From positions 1 to 53,141 of the forward strand of contig CAZCGE010000021.1 of NCBI GenBank assembly GCA_964498125.1: a DNA stretch of 53,141 bases. Direction: 5' to 3'. Positions within the stretch are counted from its first letter, which is position 1. Every line of letters begins with the position of its first letter. Source of the DNA: CAMDBL01 sp964498125. Its GTDB lineage: Bacteria > Pseudomonadota > Alphaproteobacteria > Rhizobiales > Hyphomicrobiaceae. Of this stretch, positions 27,695 to 37,289 are shown in pieces. The notes beneath the pieces are model-generated. The model did no database searches and was not told the origin of the DNA. It saw only the letters and a program-made list of their open reading frames with translations. The position numbers were made by a program, and so were the translations under genes.

Positions 27695-27705
27695 GGGCGG
27701 ATTTC

Positions 27706-28410
<705 letters not shown>

Positions 28411-28413
28411 TCT

Positions 28414-28479
28414 CCCTCTCCCCATCGCGTCCATGCTCAGCATGGCAAACGCCATGACGCACTTGCGATGGGGAGAGGG
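28414..28479. repeat. Palindromic repeat just after livF
   Basis: CCCTCTCCCCATCGC (28414-28428) and its exact complement (28465-28479) form a 15-bp stem. Between them lies a smaller CCATG…CATGG hairpin. Similar CCCTCTCCCC palindromes are common extragenic repeats in rhizobia. It starts four bases after the livF stop and may end or stabilise the upstream transcript. It also marks the left edge of the inserted segment. Confidence 0.8.
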
Positions 28480-28615
28480 TCATGTCGCAGACATGCCTCC
28501 GGCATGGGGTGAGGGGCAGCAGGCGAGCGCGGCTCTGGCGAGCACTTACCCGACACTCGCGGCGGCGCTGGACCAAGGCTCGGGACCGCGCCATACTGAA
28601 TCTGGGAGCAGCACC

Positions 28616-29185
28616 ATGTCCGTGGAGAAGGCCAAGCGCGCAACGTACGCCGATATCGAATCGCTGCCGCCGCACGTCGTCGGCGAGATCGCATTCGGCG
28701 TGTTGCACACCCATCCGCGCCCCGCGCCCCGACACGGCAATGCAGCCATCGAGCTTCAGTCGGAACTCGTGGGTCCATTCAGGCGGGGGCGAGGCGGGCC
28801 CGGCGGGTGGATATTCCAACCGGAGCCAGAGTTGCGCCTTGGTCCGCATATTGTCGCGCCCGACATCGCCGGCTGGCGTCGCGCACGCCTGCCGCGGCTG
28901 CCCGATACGGCCTTCTTCGAGATCGCGCCGGACTGGCTGTGCGAAGTGCTCTCCCCCTCGTCGCAGAGCTTCGATCGCACCGACAAGCTTTCCATCTACG
29001 CGTCGTTCGGCGTCCAGCACTGCTGGTACGTCGACCCCGACGCCCGTACGCTCGAGGTGCTGACTCTGCACGGAGGCAAGTGGCTGATCGCTGCCACCTT
29101 CAAGGACGCGGATCCCGTCTCGGCGCCACCCTTCGAGGCGCACACGTTCGCCCTCGATCTCCTCTGGCCGGCCGACCTCGTATGA
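28616..29185 (+). CDS. Uma2 family protein (DUF820, PD-(D/E)XK nuclease superfamily)
   Basis: 189 residues from ATG 28616 (GGGAG seven bases upstream). It has the Uma2 core: IVAPDIAGW with the PD aspartate, CEVLSPSSQSFDRTDKLSIYASFG with the E…K pair, then GVQHCWYVDPDARTLEVLTL. This is the restriction-endonuclease-like fold found in large families in cyanobacteria and some proteobacteria. The biological role is not established; a nuclease activity is suggested by the fold. It interrupts a Liv operon, between livF and livH, and is flanked by two copies of the livF 3' end. Its TGA overlaps an ATG that opens the duplicated livF fragment. Confidence 0.85.
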   Translation: MSVEKAKRATYADIESLPPHVVGEIAFGVLHTHPRPAPRHGNAAIELQSELVGPFRRGRGGPGGWIFQPEPELRLGPHIVAPDIAGWRRARLPRLPDTAFFEIAPDWLCEVLSPSSQSFDRTDKLSIYASFGVQHCWYVDPDARTLEVLTLHGGKWLIAATFKDADPVSAPPFEAHTFALDLLWPADLV

Positions 29186-29358
29186 TGCGCCCTTCGGCGA
29201 GATCGTCGATCGACTCGATCGTCGAGCAGAATGTCGCGCAGGTGTTGAAGGTGGTCGATCGCGCCTATCTGCTGGAGGTCGGCCGCATCCAAGCCGGCGG
29301 CACTGCCGCCGAGCTGGCGGCCAGCGACGACATTCGCAAGGCGTATATGGGGATTTGA
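29182..29358 (+). pseudogene. Duplicated livF 3' end (58-codon fragment), direct repeat copy 2
   Basis: The ATG at 29182 overlaps the Uma2 stop (ATGA). After about 12 unrelated codons (MMRPSARSSIDS) the frame enters IVEQNVAQVLKVVDRAYLLEVG and continues to the livF C-terminus and stop (repeat at 29218-29358). It holds only the last 46 residues of LivF, without Walker motifs, so it cannot be an ATPase. Six synonymous and no non-synonymous differences from the upstream copy suggest it was under protein-level selection until recently. It may be the displaced original 3' end. Confidence 0.85.
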
Positions 29359-29402
29359 GCAAGCACTTCCTGCCGATGCGGTGGGAAGGAGACGGGGGAC
29401 CA

Positions 29403-30272
29403 ATGGACTGCCAACTGGATATCTACTTCGCCGAAGCCCTGCTGAATGGCATCCTTCTGGCTGGCCTGCTGGCGCTGCTGGCCCTCGGCCTCAACCTGGT
29501 GTTCGGCGTGATCGACGTCGTCTGGATCTGCTACGCCGAGCTGGTGATGGTCGCCATGTACGGCATTCACTATGCCTACAAGGGCGGCGCGCCGTTCCTG
29601 CTGGCCGCCCTGTTCGGCATCCTGATCGGCGCGCTCGCGGGTGCGATACTGCATGTCCTCGTCATCCGGCCAGTGCTCGAAACCCCGCCGATCAACCAGC
29701 TGCTCGTCACCGGCGGCGTACTGTTCTTCTTGCAGGCCGTCGCCACCATGGCCTTCGGCGTCGAGTTCAAGAACGTCGGCATCAGTCTGGGGTCGGTCAG
29801 CGTCGCCGACATGAGTTTCTCCCGCTCGCGCGTTATCGGCTTCGTCGTCGCCCTGATCGGCATGCTGGCATTATGGCTGTTCCTCACCCGCACCTACATT
29901 GGCACCGCCATCCGTGCCATCGCGCAGGACCGCCAGATCATGCCGCTGATGGGCGTCGACAGCAAAATGATCTACCTCGTCACGTCGGCGGTCGGCGGCG
30001 GCCTCGCCGGCCTGGCCGCCGCACTGATGGTGCTGAACTACGACATCTACCCGCAGATCGGCCTGCAGTTCGGCCCACTGATCTTCATGATCTGCGTGCT
30101 GGGCGGCCTCGGCAACATGATCGGCGGCTTCGTCGCCGCGTTCATCATCAGCCAGTTCATCGCCGTCGGCTCGAGCTGCTTTCACACCGAATGGGGCTAT
30201 GCGGTCGCGTTCCTGTTCTTCATCGTCGCGATCTTCTTCAAGCCGCAGGGTCTGTTCGGGAGCAAGTCATGA
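29403..30272 (+). CDS. livH: Branched-chain amino acid-type ABC permease LivH (cluster 1)
   Basis: 289 residues from ATG 29403, with GGAAGGAG and GGGGGA upstream. About eight hydrophobic segments are seen. AEALLNGILLAGLLALLALGLNLVFGVIDVV at the start and GTAIRAIAQDRQIMPLMGVD are the LivH hallmarks; the latter contacts the ATPase. It ends KPQGLFGSKS. It forms the inner-membrane channel with LivM, whose gene overlaps by four bases (ATGA). The gap from livF is now about 1 kb because of the Uma2 segment, so transcription may depend on readthrough of the palindrome after livF. Confidence 0.93.
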   Translation: MDCQLDIYFAEALLNGILLAGLLALLALGLNLVFGVIDVVWICYAELVMVAMYGIHYAYKGGAPFLLAALFGILIGALAGAILHVLVIRPVLETPPINQLLVTGGVLFFLQAVATMAFGVEFKNVGISLGSVSVADMSFSRSRVIGFVVALIGMLALWLFLTRTYIGTAIRAIAQDRQIMPLMGVDSKMIYLVTSAVGGGLAGLAAALMVLNYDIYPQIGLQFGPLIFMICVLGGLGNMIGGFVAAFIISQFIAVGSSCFHTEWGYAVAFLFFIVAIFFKPQGLFGSKS

Positions 30273-31300
30273 GCGGCCAAATCTCGAGAAACCTGCGGCT
30301 CTCGCCGGCGGCAATCGCGGGTCTCGTTGCGGTTGCGTTGCTGCCTCTCGTCGTGCGCGTTTTCTTCGGCGGCTCGGAGAAGTACTATCTGCATCTCTTG
30401 ATCCAGATCCTGCTGTGGGCCTTCATCTACACCGGCTGGGCACTGATGGGCCGCTTCGGACTGACCTCGCTCGGCCATGGCGCCTTCACCGGCATTGGCG
30501 CCTACGTCACCGTGATGCTGTGGAATATCGGCGGCATCTCCCCATGGCTGGGCATTCCGGTCGCGGTCGCGATGTCGACGATCGTCGGCGTGCTGATCGG
30601 CTATCCCTGCTTCCGCCTGCGCATCACCGGCCACTATTTCGGGCTGCTGACGCTGGCGCTCACCGAGTTCGTCCGCCTATGCATCGTCGGTCTGCGCGAC
30701 CATACGGGCGGCTCGCTCGGCACCCAGCCGCGGCGCTATGGCGACGGCATTTCACTGTATGCGATGCAGTTCGAGCCCGATCGCATGCTGTCCTACTACA
30801 TCGTGTTCGCTCTGTGGCTGTTTGGTCTTTACGTCTGGCGACGTGTCGACCTGAGCATGGACCGTTACGCACTCGATGCGGCGAGCCAGGACGAGGATGC
30901 AGCGGCGTCCGTCGGCATTGACGTGACCAAGGAGAAACTCAAGATCACGGCGCTGTCATCGGCGATGTGCGCGCTCGGAGGCGCCATCTTCGGGCAGTAT
31001 CAGATGTACATCGGACCCGATACGATCGCCGGCCTCGGCACCTCACTGAATATGGTGTTCGCGGTGGTCTCCGGCGGCATGTGGGTGATGCTCGGCCCGA
31101 CCGTCGGCGCCGTCTTCACGCAGGTGCTCTCCGAGGGCCTGCGCGTCGCCATCCAGAGTTCCGCCGGCCTGAAGAGCCTGCTCGGCTCGGCGGCGCTGGC
31201 ACTCGACAGCGCCATCTACGGCCTGCTGCTCATTCTCTTCATCATCTACATGCCGAAAGGCATTCTCGGCACACTGCTCGAGTGGTGGCACAAGCGTTGA
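30269..31300 (+). CDS. livM: Branched-chain amino acid-type ABC permease LivM (cluster 1)
   Basis: 343 residues. The ATG overlaps the livH stop, so translation is coupled. It is polytopic. FGLTSLGHGAFTGIGAYVTVMLW is the LivM consensus for the first helices, and FRLRITGHYFGLLTLALTEFVRL and the ATPase-contacting DEDAAASVGIDVTKEKLKITALSSAMCALGGAIFGQ follow. It ends MPKGILGTLLEWWHKR. It is the last gene of the cluster; no clear terminator is visible, and an interspersed repeat and tRNA-Leu follow. Confidence 0.93.
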   Translation: MSGQISRNLRLSPAAIAGLVAVALLPLVVRVFFGGSEKYYLHLLIQILLWAFIYTGWALMGRFGLTSLGHGAFTGIGAYVTVMLWNIGGISPWLGIPVAVAMSTIVGVLIGYPCFRLRITGHYFGLLTLALTEFVRLCIVGLRDHTGGSLGTQPRRYGDGISLYAMQFEPDRMLSYYIVFALWLFGLYVWRRVDLSMDRYALDAASQDEDAAASVGIDVTKEKLKITALSSAMCALGGAIFGQYQMYIGPDTIAGLGTSLNMVFAVVSGGMWVMLGPTVGAVFTQVLSEGLRVAIQSSAGLKSLLGSAALALDSAIYGLLLILFIIYMPKGILGTLLEWWHKR

Positions 31301-31443
31301 AGGCTTCCGAGGAGCCCGTCCTCATTATCGTAGTGCTGGCGGTTGGCGACCGTCGATTCCGAACGGCGACTTTACGTTGCCAGGAAATGCCCGTATCGAT
31401 CCGGGCCGGCTCGTCCGCCACGGTGTGTACGGCGCGCGATGGT

Positions 31444-31518
31444 GGAAAGCGCTCTAGTCTTTTGTTTGTCGCATTTTCCATGCCAAACCGGTGCCCACTT
31501 TGGCGGAAAATGCTCTAG
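31444..31518 (-). repeat. Interspersed repeat, copy 2 (CTAGAGCATTTTCC family)
   Basis: The reverse complement matches 8681-8755 at 72 of 75 bases. The same hairpin (GCATTTTCC.CCAAA with TTTGG…GGAAAATGC) is present, but the second stem of copy 1 is missing. It lies 143 bases after livM and 49 bases before tRNA-Leu. Confidence 0.88.
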
Positions 31519-31567
31519 CCCGGCATCGCGGCATCGTTCAATGTCGCGTGGTCGTGTTGCATATCCT

Positions 31568-31655
31568 GCGGACGTGGTGGAATCGGTAGACACACAGGAC
31601 TTAAAATCCTGAGACCTCATACGTCGTGCGGGTTCGAGTCCCGCCGTCCGCACCA
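31568..31655 (+). tRNA. tRNA-Leu (UAA anticodon)
   Basis: 88 nt including encoded CCA. Acceptor GCGGACG pairs with CGTCCGC. The D-arm region GGTGGAATCGGTAGACAC is present. The anticodon stem CAGGA/TCCTG encloses the loop CTTAAAA, giving anticodon TAA, which reads UUA. The long class II variable arm (about GAGACCTCATACGTCGT) and the T-arm GCGGGTTCGAGTCCCGC are as expected for leucine. Confidence 0.97.
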
Positions 31656-31668
31656 CTCCTGCTGTCGG

Positions 31669-34600
31669 TCAGGGGATGTTTGCCGGTGGGGCTGCCGGCT
31701 CGTCGGCGGGACCGACGAACCTACTGAACAGGCGCCAGGTCCAACGGCCGATGTCGTCCATCAGCACGAACACCGCCGGCACGAAGACGAGGCTCAGCAC
31801 GGTCGAGGAGATCAGGCCGCCGATCACCGCCACTGCCATCGGCGCGCGGAATTCGCCGCCCGAGCCGACCGCCATGGCCGAAGGCAGCATGCCGCCGACC
31901 ATGGCGATGGTGGTCATGACGATCGGCCGGGCGCGCTTGCGGCCAGCATCGACGATGGCGTCCAGGCGCGGCGTGCCGCGCGCCATTTCCTCGACGGCGA
32001 AATCGACCAGCATGATGGCGTTCTTGGTGACGATGCCCATCAGCATCAGGATGCCGATCACCACCGGCAGGCTGACCGGCATCTGCGTCAGCGACAGTGC
32101 GACGATGGCGCCGCCGACCGACAGCGGCAGCGAGAACAGGATGGTGACCGGCTGCAGGAAACTGGAGAACAGCAGCACCAGCACCGCGAACACCATCATC
32201 AGGCCCGCCGCCATCGCCTGACCGAAACTCTGGAACACCTCGGCCATGACCTCGGAGTCGCCGAATTGCTTGAGCTCGACGCCGGGGGGCAGCGCATTGG
32301 CCGCAGGTAGCGCCTTCACCGCGTCGACCGCCTGGCCAAGCGGCGTGCTGCCGACCAGATCGGCGCCGAGCGTGACGCGCCGCTGCCGGTCATAGCGATC
32401 GATGGCGTTGGGCCCTTGCCCCGGCTCGAAGGTGGCCACTGTTGCCAGCGGCACGGTCTGCCCCGACGCGGTCGGCACCCTGAGACTCTCGAGGACCTGC
32501 CGATTGGCGCGCGCTTCGGTGGCAAGCTGGACGCGGATCGGTACCTGGCGATTGCCGGCATCGAATTTGGCCAGCGCGGGGCCGACATCGCCGATGGTGG
32601 CGATGCGCACGGCTTCGGCGATCGCTTCGGTGGAAATGCCGAGCTTGGCCGCCAGATCGGCACGCGGCACGACGCGCAGCTCCGGCCGCTCCAGTTCCGC
32701 TGTCGATACCGCCTGCGACAGGATCGGGATGCGCCGCATCTGCGTGGTGATCTCGGCGGCCGCCCGGTTGACGGCATCGCCGTCGCGGCCGGTGACCACC
32801 ATCTGGAACTGGCGCTGGCCGTTTTCCTGCAGGAACCAGAAGCGGATGTCCGGCACTTCGGTGAAGTTTACCGCCAGCTGTTGCTTGATCTCGGACTGGC
32901 CAAGCTTGCGCTCCGCCTTGGGTACCGTCACGACCACCAGAGTTGCCTTGCGCACCTCGTTGCCAGAGCCCAGGATTCGGCCGCCCGTCACGTACACGGC
33001 GCGAATATCCGACCGTTGGCTGACCTTATCGGTCAATGCCGAGGTGACGCGGCGCGTATCCTCCAGTCGCGAGCCCGGCGGCAGCTCGACGCCAACCAGG
33101 ATGCGGCCCGTATCCTCGGGCGGCAGGAAGCCGGACGGCAAGAGGTAGAAGCTGCCGATCGAGCCGGCAAACACCATAAGCCCCAGAGCCACCGTCTTGA
33201 TGCGGTGGCGCACCGACCAGGCGACGAGGCGGGTGTAGGCCTTGAGCAGGGGCCCCTCGCGCTCGACGTGGCCGGTGTCGCGCATGAAGTAGGCAGCGAG
33301 CATTGGCGTCACCAGGCGCGCCACCAGCAGCGAGAAGAACACGGCTGCGGCCACCACCAGGCCGAACTGCTTGAAATACTGGCCGGCGATGCCACCCATG
33401 AAGCTGACGGGCGTGAACACGGCAATGATCGTCATGGTGATGGCGATCACGGCGAGGCCGATCTCGTCCGCGGCTTCCAGCGCGGCGCGGTAGGGCGACT
33501 TGCCCAGACGCATGTGGCGCACGATGTTCTCGATCTCGACGATGGCGTCATCGACCAGGATGCCGGTGACGATGGTGATCGCCAGCAGGCTGACCAGATT
33601 GAGCGAGAAGCCCATCGCATCCATGGCCCAGAATGCCGGGATGATCGACAGCGGCAGGGCGATGGCGGCGACGACCGTGGCGCGCCAGTCGCGCAGGAAC
33701 ACGAGCACGACGAGAATGGCCAGCACCGCGCCCTCAATCATCGTCTTCATGGTCGAGTGGTAGACGCCCAGCGTGTAGGTGACGGCGGAGTCGATCAGCT
33801 TGATCTCGACGTCGCCATGCATCTTGCCGAGAGCGGCAACCTTCTCGGCGACCGCCTCGGAGACGGTCACGTCGCTGGCGCCCTTGGCGCGCGAGATGGC
33901 GAAGGCGACCACGGGGCGGCGGTCGAGATCGGCATACTGACGCGGCTCGGTCACGGTATCGCTGACGCTGCCCAGCGCATCGAGCCGCACGGAGCGGCCA
34001 CCCGGCAGGGCGATCATGGTCTGGGCGAGGTCGGCCACGGAGCGCTTGCCGGCCAGTGTGCGAATTGCCTGCTCGCGCTCGCCGATCTCGCCGCGGCCGC
34101 CGGCCAGATCGACATTGGTGGCGCGCAGCTGCCGGTTGACGTCGCCGGCCGTGAGGCCGAGCGCCAGCAGCCGGTCGGGATCGAGCGCGATGCGGATCTC
34201 GCGATCGACGCCGCCGATGCGCTCGACCTTGCCGACGCCCTTCACGCCCTGGATAGCGCGCGCCACGGTGTCATCGACAAACCACGACAGCTCCTCCGCC
34301 GTCATCCCCGGCGCGCGTGCCGCATAGGTGAGGATCGGCAGGCCCTCGATGTCGAGCCGCTGCGTGATCGGCTCCTCGATGGTGCGCGGCAGCTCGGAGC
34401 GGATACGCCCGACGGCGTCCTTGATGTCGTTGACGGAGCGATCGACGGGGGTGCCGAGCTCGAACTGAACGACGGTGGTCGAGCTGCCCTCGACGACGGT
34501 CGAATTGATGTGCTTGACGCCGGTGAGACCCGCGACGGCGTCCTCGATCTTTTTCGTCACCTGCGTCTCGAGTTCGGCCGGCGAGGCGCCGGACTGCGCG

Positions 34601-34755
34601 ATCATCACCGAGACGACTGGAATATCGATATTGGGGAAGCGCGTCACCGGCAGCGCGCGGAAGCTGGAGATGCCGAGCGCCACCAGCACCATGAACAGCA
34701 CCAGCGCCGGCACGGGATGGCGGATCGACCACGCCGAAATGTTCAGACGGTTCAT
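31669..34755 (-). CDS. RND efflux transporter, inner-membrane permease (AcrB/HAE1 type)
   Basis: 1028 residues. The start is ISAWSIRHPVPALVLFMVLVALG (first helix), then FRALPVTRFPNIDIPVVSV, a hallmark of the hydrophobe/amphiphile branch. D402-D403 in GILVDDAIVEIENI correspond to the proton-relay aspartates of AcrB helix 4. Two large periplasmic loops and twelve helices are present at the expected length. It exports drugs, detergents or similar amphiphiles using the proton gradient. The gene begins three bases before the stop of the adaptor gene. No outer-membrane factor gene is in the operon, so a TolC-like partner must come from elsewhere. Confidence 0.95.
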   Translation of the reverse strand: MNRLNISAWSIRHPVPALVLFMVLVALGISSFRALPVTRFPNIDIPVVSVMIAQSGASPAELETQVTKKIEDAVAGLTGVKHINSTVVEGSSTTVVQFELGTPVDRSVNDIKDAVGRIRSELPRTIEEPITQRLDIEGLPILTYAARAPGMTAEELSWFVDDTVARAIQGVKGVGKVERIGGVDREIRIALDPDRLLALGLTAGDVNRQLRATNVDLAGGRGEIGEREQAIRTLAGKRSVADLAQTMIALPGGRSVRLDALGSVSDTVTEPRQYADLDRRPVVAFAISRAKGASDVTVSEAVAEKVAALGKMHGDVEIKLIDSAVTYTLGVYHSTMKTMIEGAVLAILVVLVFLRDWRATVVAAIALPLSIIPAFWAMDAMGFSLNLVSLLAITIVTGILVDDAIVEIENIVRHMRLGKSPYRAALEAADEIGLAVIAITMTIIAVFTPVSFMGGIAGQYFKQFGLVVAAAVFFSLLVARLVTPMLAAYFMRDTGHVEREGPLLKAYTRLVAWSVRHRIKTVALGLMVFAGSIGSFYLLPSGFLPPEDTGRILVGVELPPGSRLEDTRRVTSALTDKVSQRSDIRAVYVTGGRILGSGNEVRKATLVVVTVPKAERKLGQSEIKQQLAVNFTEVPDIRFWFLQENGQRQFQMVVTGRDGDAVNRAAAEITTQMRRIPILSQAVSTAELERPELRVVPRADLAAKLGISTEAIAEAVRIATIGDVGPALAKFDAGNRQVPIRVQLATEARANRQVLESLRVPTASGQTVPLATVATFEPGQGPNAIDRYDRQRRVTLGADLVGSTPLGQAVDAVKALPAANALPPGVELKQFGDSEVMAEVFQSFGQAMAAGLMMVFAVLVLLFSSFLQPVTILFSLPLSVGGAIVALSLTQMPVSLPVVIGILMLMGIVTKNAIMLVDFAVEEMARGTPRLDAIVDAGRKRARPIVMTTIAMVGGMLPSAMAVGSGGEFRAPMAVAVIGGLISSTVLSLVFVPAVFVLMDDIGRWTWRLFSRFVGPADEPAAPPANIP

Positions 34756-34757
34756 GT

Positions 34758-35996
34758 TCAGTTAACCTTGCTGACCTTGTCGGCCGCGGCACGGATCGGG
34801 CGTACGAGGTCGCCATCGCGCAGGAAGGAGCCTGACTTCGCCACCACCAGTTCGCCCGCCGCGAGCCCGGAGGTGATCTCGATCTGATCAGCCAAGACCA
34901 GTCCGACTTTCACGCGACGCGTCTCGACGGCGTCGCCGATGACGACCAGAACCTGCGCACCTTCGGCTGTAAACAGAACAGCAGTTGCAGGCACTGCAAG
35001 GCCCTGGCCTGTCGCGACTTCGATCGTGCCGCGGCCAAATGCGCCGATGCGCAATGACCGATTGGCGCCGAGGTATACGCGCACCTTGCCAAGTCGGGTG
35101 GCCCGGTCGACCTCCGGCGAAACGAGGCGCACGGCGCCACGCACCGTGCCGGCTCCCGCGATGGTGATGCGGGCCGACTGCCCATCCTCGAGCCGGCCCA
35201 TGTCGGCTTCAGGCACCTCGGCTTCGAGTTCGATCTCGCCGCCAGCGGCCATGCGGAACATCGGCTCGCCGATCGCCGTCGCCATGCCGCCAAGCCGCGC
35301 CGTGCGCCGGCTGACCAGCCCGTCGACTGGCGCACGGATCTCGATGCGGCTGCGCCGCCAGCTGATCTCGCGACGCTGGGCCATGCTCAAGGCGCGCTCG
35401 GCCTCGGCCAGTTTCAGGCCATCGTGCGCGGCCGCGAGCTGGGCTGCGGCCGTGCGGGCGGCGGCCTCACGTTGATCGTAGACGGCGTCGGAGACAACGC
35501 CGGACTTCTTCAAGGGCTGGGCACGCTCGAAGCTGGCCTGGGCTTCCGCCAACCGTGCCTCGGCTTGCGCAATCTGACTTTGAGCCTGCGCGATGGCAGC
35601 GGCCGTGCGCGCCAATGCAGCCTCGTTCTGTGCGAGCTGGGACTCCAACGTCTCCTGCTCGAGGCGCGCCAGGATCTGGCCCTTGCTCACGCTGTCGCCC
35701 TCCTCGGCACCGAGCTCGACGATACGCAGCCCTTCGACCTCCGGGGCGACGAGGAACTCGTTGCGTGCCACCAGCGAGCCGTTCACCAGAACGCTGTCGA
35801 CGAAGCGCGACGATGTGGCGGCGGTCACGGTGACCGCCGGCAGCAGCGCGCCGGACTTGGCGGCATCCTTGGCCGGCTTGGCTTGCTGAACGATGGACGG
35901 TCCGGCCTGGGGTTTTGGCGACAGATAGCCCATCACATAGGCGCCGCTTGCCAGCAGAGCCAAGCTTGCGGCAACAATGACAACTGGCCGCTTCAT
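34758..35996 (-). CDS. RND efflux periplasmic adaptor (membrane fusion protein)
   Basis: 412 residues with an N-terminal membrane or signal segment (VVIVAASLALLASGAYVMGY). A biotinyl-lipoyl-like half (VAPEVEGLRIVELGAEEGDSVSKGQILARLE) is followed by an Ala/Gln-rich coiled-coil hairpin (about 115-205). The second lipoyl half is IRAPVDGLVSRRTARLG, then beta-barrel and membrane-proximal domains. It links the RND pump to an outer-membrane channel. Its start overlaps the end of tetR by four bases and its stop abuts the RND start, giving a tetR-MFP-RND operon. Confidence 0.94.
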   Translation of the reverse strand: MKRPVVIVAASLALLASGAYVMGYLSPKPQAGPSIVQQAKPAKDAAKSGALLPAVTVTAATSSRFVDSVLVNGSLVARNEFLVAPEVEGLRIVELGAEEGDSVSKGQILARLEQETLESQLAQNEAALARTAAAIAQAQSQIAQAEARLAEAQASFERAQPLKKSGVVSDAVYDQREAAARTAAAQLAAAHDGLKLAEAERALSMAQRREISWRRSRIEIRAPVDGLVSRRTARLGGMATAIGEPMFRMAAGGEIELEAEVPEADMGRLEDGQSARITIAGAGTVRGAVRLVSPEVDRATRLGKVRVYLGANRSLRIGAFGRGTIEVATGQGLAVPATAVLFTAEGAQVLVVIGDAVETRRVKVGLVLADQIEITSGLAAGELVVAKSGSFLRDGDLVRPIRAAADKVSKVN

Positions 35997-36646
35997 GCCG
36001 CGCCCTCCGACTGCCGATCAGCATACGCAACAGGCGTGCCAGCCGCCGCCGAACTCGTCGGATTGAGCAGCAGGCCGACCAAATTCATGACTGCCGGCAT
36101 TAATGCCTTGGCATCGAAATTCGGGTCGATGGCACGCCGCCAGAACAGTCCGTCGCCAATCACGGCGATCAGTTGCGCCAGTTGCCGCGTGTCGACCGAT
36201 GGCTCGATCCGGCCTTGCTGCCGCGCCCGGGTGAACAGCGCCTCGAAGCTCTCCAGGCAAAAACGATCGACCGAGCGGAACATCTCGCCGACGGCTTCGT
36301 TGCGGGTCGATTCGCAGCCGATCTCGATGCATAACAGCCGCTTGTGACGCGGTTCCTCGACGGCATAGTGCTCACCCAGCGCACCCAGTGCCGCCAACAG
36401 GTCGGGCGCGGCGGCCAGATCCTTCAGTTGGTCAGCCAACTTCGAGCGATTGCGCTCGGCGATGCCGGCGATCAGGTCCTCCTTGGAACTGAAATAGATA
36501 TAGAACGCACCCGCGCTGACGTCGGCTTCGGTGCAGATGTCCTGCATCGTCGTGCGGTGGAAGCCGGCGCGGGCAAAGCACAGCTCCGCCGCGTCGAGAA
36601 TGTTCTCGCGCCGGGCGCGCTGGGTATCGGGTTTCAGCTTGGGCAT
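35993..36646 (-). CDS. TetR-family transcriptional regulator of the efflux operon
   Basis: 217 residues. The helix-turn-helix is at about 15-60: RENILDAAELCFARAGFHRTTMQDICTEADVSAGAFYIYFSSKEDLI. The C-terminal ligand domain is of the AcrR-like type. As the first gene of the tetR-MFP-RND operon it most likely represses itself and the pump and is released by pump substrates. A palindrome at 36705-36726, about 60 bases before the start codon, is a good operator candidate. Confidence 0.93.
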   Translation of the reverse strand: MPKLKPDTQRARRENILDAAELCFARAGFHRTTMQDICTEADVSAGAFYIYFSSKEDLIAGIAERNRSKLADQLKDLAAAPDLLAALGALGEHYAVEEPRHKRLLCIEIGCESTRNEAVGEMFRSVDRFCLESFEALFTRARQQGRIEPSVDTRQLAQLIAVIGDGLFWRRAIDPNFDAKALMPAVMNLVGLLLNPTSSAAAGTPVAYADRQSEGAA

Positions 36647-36704
36647 CGGAGTTCAGTCGCCTCTACGTCCTGAAAGGTGCGCCATCGTCGTGCAGCGCAC
36701 TAAG

Positions 36705-36726
36705 AAAACGAATACTCACTCGTTTT
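36705..36726. promoter_or_regulatory. Candidate TetR operator upstream of the efflux operon
   Basis: AAAACGA and TCGTTTT are perfect 7-bp arms eight bases apart. The inner sequence (minus strand ACGAGTGAGTATTCGT) resembles the alternating TGA/AAT operators of AcrR-like repressors next to RND pumps. It lies where a tetR promoter would be expected. Confidence 0.6.
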
Positions 36727-36751
36727 GCAGGACGGCATTGAGCGAGTCAAG

Positions 36752-36767
36752 AAGAATGTTCATTCTT
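36752..36767. promoter_or_regulatory. Second small palindrome upstream of the efflux operon
   Basis: AAGAATG-TT-CATTCTT has perfect 7-bp arms, 25 bases beyond the candidate TetR operator. It may be a second operator or an independent site. On the plus strand it is followed by a short T-run (TTTTT). Confidence 0.4.
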
Positions 36768-37289
36768 TTTACATGCGACCCATGGGCCGGCTGGATCCTG
36801 CAAGCTGCTTCGGCGCATTTGGGAGACGACAGGGACGCCAGCGACACGTGCCACGGCCCCTCACTCCTGCAGGACCCTTCCTGCCGGTCCCTTCTTGCAG
36901 AACCCTTGCCACCGCGATCGAAGTCAGGGCTCTGCCGGTCTCCCGCGGCATGGCCCGCCGGCAGGGCCGGCAACGCCACCTGCCTGCCATCGTTTCACCA
37001 CTGCTGACACGAGCCATGGAGACGGTCATGTGCGGATCGCGCCTTAATATTTGCGGCGCACTCGTGCACGACGAGGCGAATGAGCCATAGTCGCAATTCC
37101 GCAAATTTTATCATCGCCAGGCGATTGTCAGTTTCCAGCACGAAATCGTGTCTTTATGGAGCAACGCTACGACGATTTTTTATGATCAATATCGGCGCTC
37201 TTCATTTACCAAAAAAACGACGCATGCCGGGAAAGCATTCATAGAGGGCAACAGACAACACTCGCCGGCGAACCGGGGAGTGGCTTGCC
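36768..37289. other. Intergenic region between tetR and the CAP-RTX gene
   Basis: No supported gene. The part nearest the CAP-RTX gene (about 37085-37260) is clearly richer in A and T than its surroundings, with runs such as TTTTTTATGATC and AAAAAAACG, and probably holds that gene's promoter. Short open frames on both strands lack ribosome sites and family resemblance. Confidence 0.4.

Noticed and set aside
31568..31655. tRNA-Leu as an integration site of a genomic island
   Set aside because: No integrase, no repeated tRNA 3' end and no change in gene character follows; the neighbour is an ordinary RND efflux operon.
32416..34887. An 823-codon open frame antisense to the RND transporter gene
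   Set aside because: The RND protein is complete and canonical; the antisense product is His/Asp/Arg-rich with no recognisable domain.
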